64,000 nucleotides of DNA from Boesenbergia rotunda (lineage: Eukaryota; Streptophyta; Magnoliopsida; Zingiberales; Zingiberaceae). The stretch's first letter is position 1; each line of letters starts with the position of its first letter. This document shows positions 63,425-64,000 of this stretch, piece by piece. The notes beneath the pieces were generated by a model that had not been told where the DNA came from, searched no databases, and saw only the letters and a list, made by a program, of their open reading frames with translations. The translations under genes and the position numbers were made by a program. The stretch lies in contig JAGFNQ010002604.1 of the NCBI GenBank assembly GCA_024364735.1, forward strand, positions 742,300 through 806,299, in the 5' to 3' direction.

Positions 63425-64000
63425 GGCAATGATCCAATCAGTGTCAAGTAAGGATTCTTCTATAGACTTAGGTTCAATTTTGGAAATCAGAGCTATCTGA
63501 CTAAGATTTCTAAAGGCTGATCTAGTCTGAACCCTTAGTTCTGGATCACCTATGATTTGATCAGTTGGGTGGGCTGAGCTAACTCGAACAGTTCTGGGTT
63601 GGTTAGGTTCAGTTTCAGGTGTGGGTTCAGTTAGATCATCGTTTTGGTCCTCAATTGGCCTTTTATCAGGGTTAGTACTGGATCTAACAAAATCAATTGG
63701 TTGGTAGGTGGTTTGATCAGAGTTATTTGGGTCAAATTTTTCATCAAATTTTACATTTGTAGTTTCTTCAATTTTTAGGGTAATTTTGTTATAAACTCTA
63801 TAGGCTCTACTGGTAAGGGAATAACCTATAAAGATACCTTCCTCAACCTTAGAAGTAAATTTTCCTAAGTGTTCTCTAGTATTTAAGATATAGACTTACA
63901 TCCAAATACTTTAAGGTATTTAATGTTAGGTTGTTTGTTATAATAGATTTCAAAGGAGGTCTTTCCTAGGTTTTTAATTAGAGTTATTCTCTATTTTTGT
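63425..64000 (-). pseudogene. Element K: integrase end and linker to RT
   Basis: On the minus strand this reads the integrase C-terminal piece (YYNKQPNIKYLKVFGCK, near 63960-63900), then an acidic Pro/Thr linker and SAFRNLSQIALISKIEPKSIEE (63530-63450). Frame breaks are visible near 63895 and in the linker. The rest of integrase is beyond the window. Confidence 0.7.

Larger units (their letters stand above)
59601..64000 (-). mobile_element. Element K: minus-strand SIRE-type copia, 3' half
   Basis: Read on the minus strand, integrase end, RT, RNase H, a long 3' noncoding region, a purine tract and the LTR (60929 down to 59601) follow in normal order. The left flank is CAAAC (59596-59600). The 5' half and 5' LTR lie right of the window. 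RT is well preserved, so K is younger than H or D. Confidence 0.88.

Overview
This window is plant nuclear DNA from a repeat-rich genome. It has plant-type Ty1-copia and Ty3-gypsy polyproteins, tRNA-Met-type and tRNA-Asp-type primer sites, long LTRs and a CACTA-type transposon end. I see no single-copy host gene. Nearly every base belongs to a mobile element, and most elements are inserted into one another. The species cannot be told from the sequence.

A decayed + strand copia element of the SIRE/Maximus type, called H here, is the backbone. Its pieces lie at 2706-3883 (gag), 14012-14950 (gag-pol spacer), 28052-28438 (protease), 29339-31912 (integrase, reverse transcriptase, RNase H) and 49592-50187 (RNase H tail and 3' part). 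Between the pieces sit: B, a full-length copia with 2.3-kb LTRs (3884-14006, target duplication AAAAT); E, a tandem LTR-internal-LTR-internal-LTR array of a pol-less element (14951-28051, GATGT/GATAT); a 900-bp foreign insert (28439-29338); and G, a pol-less element with 2.7-kb LTRs (31913-49586, GTAGC). G itself contains I, a young gypsy element with an unbroken 1578-codon gag-pol (38788 to about 45328).

The left edge (1-2705) is the 3' end and LTR of another SIRE-type element, A. From 50188 the polarity flips. D is a minus-strand relative of A whose LTR is split by a solo LTR, S1 (50726-52477). D's 3' region is split by a solo LTR S2 (54111-58577), which is split by an opposite-facing solo LTR of the same family, S3 (56098-58247). 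D's RNase H is cut by a CACTA transposon end, J (59066 on), and J is cut by a minus-strand copia, K (59601 to the window end).

The least expected content is RNA-like structure. The B leader (6590-7710) is a chain of stem-loops that repeat the same loops on different, still paired, stems. The E LTRs carry seven spaced hairpins with compensatory changes. The E 3' internal region carries five nested stem-loops of a second type. The pol-less families E and G encode unusual low-complexity proteins, Asn/Asp-rich and Gln/Phe-rich, and probably depend on other elements for enzymes. Most coding regions are broken by stops or frameshifts; I is the exception. All joins, duplications and hairpins were read by eye.
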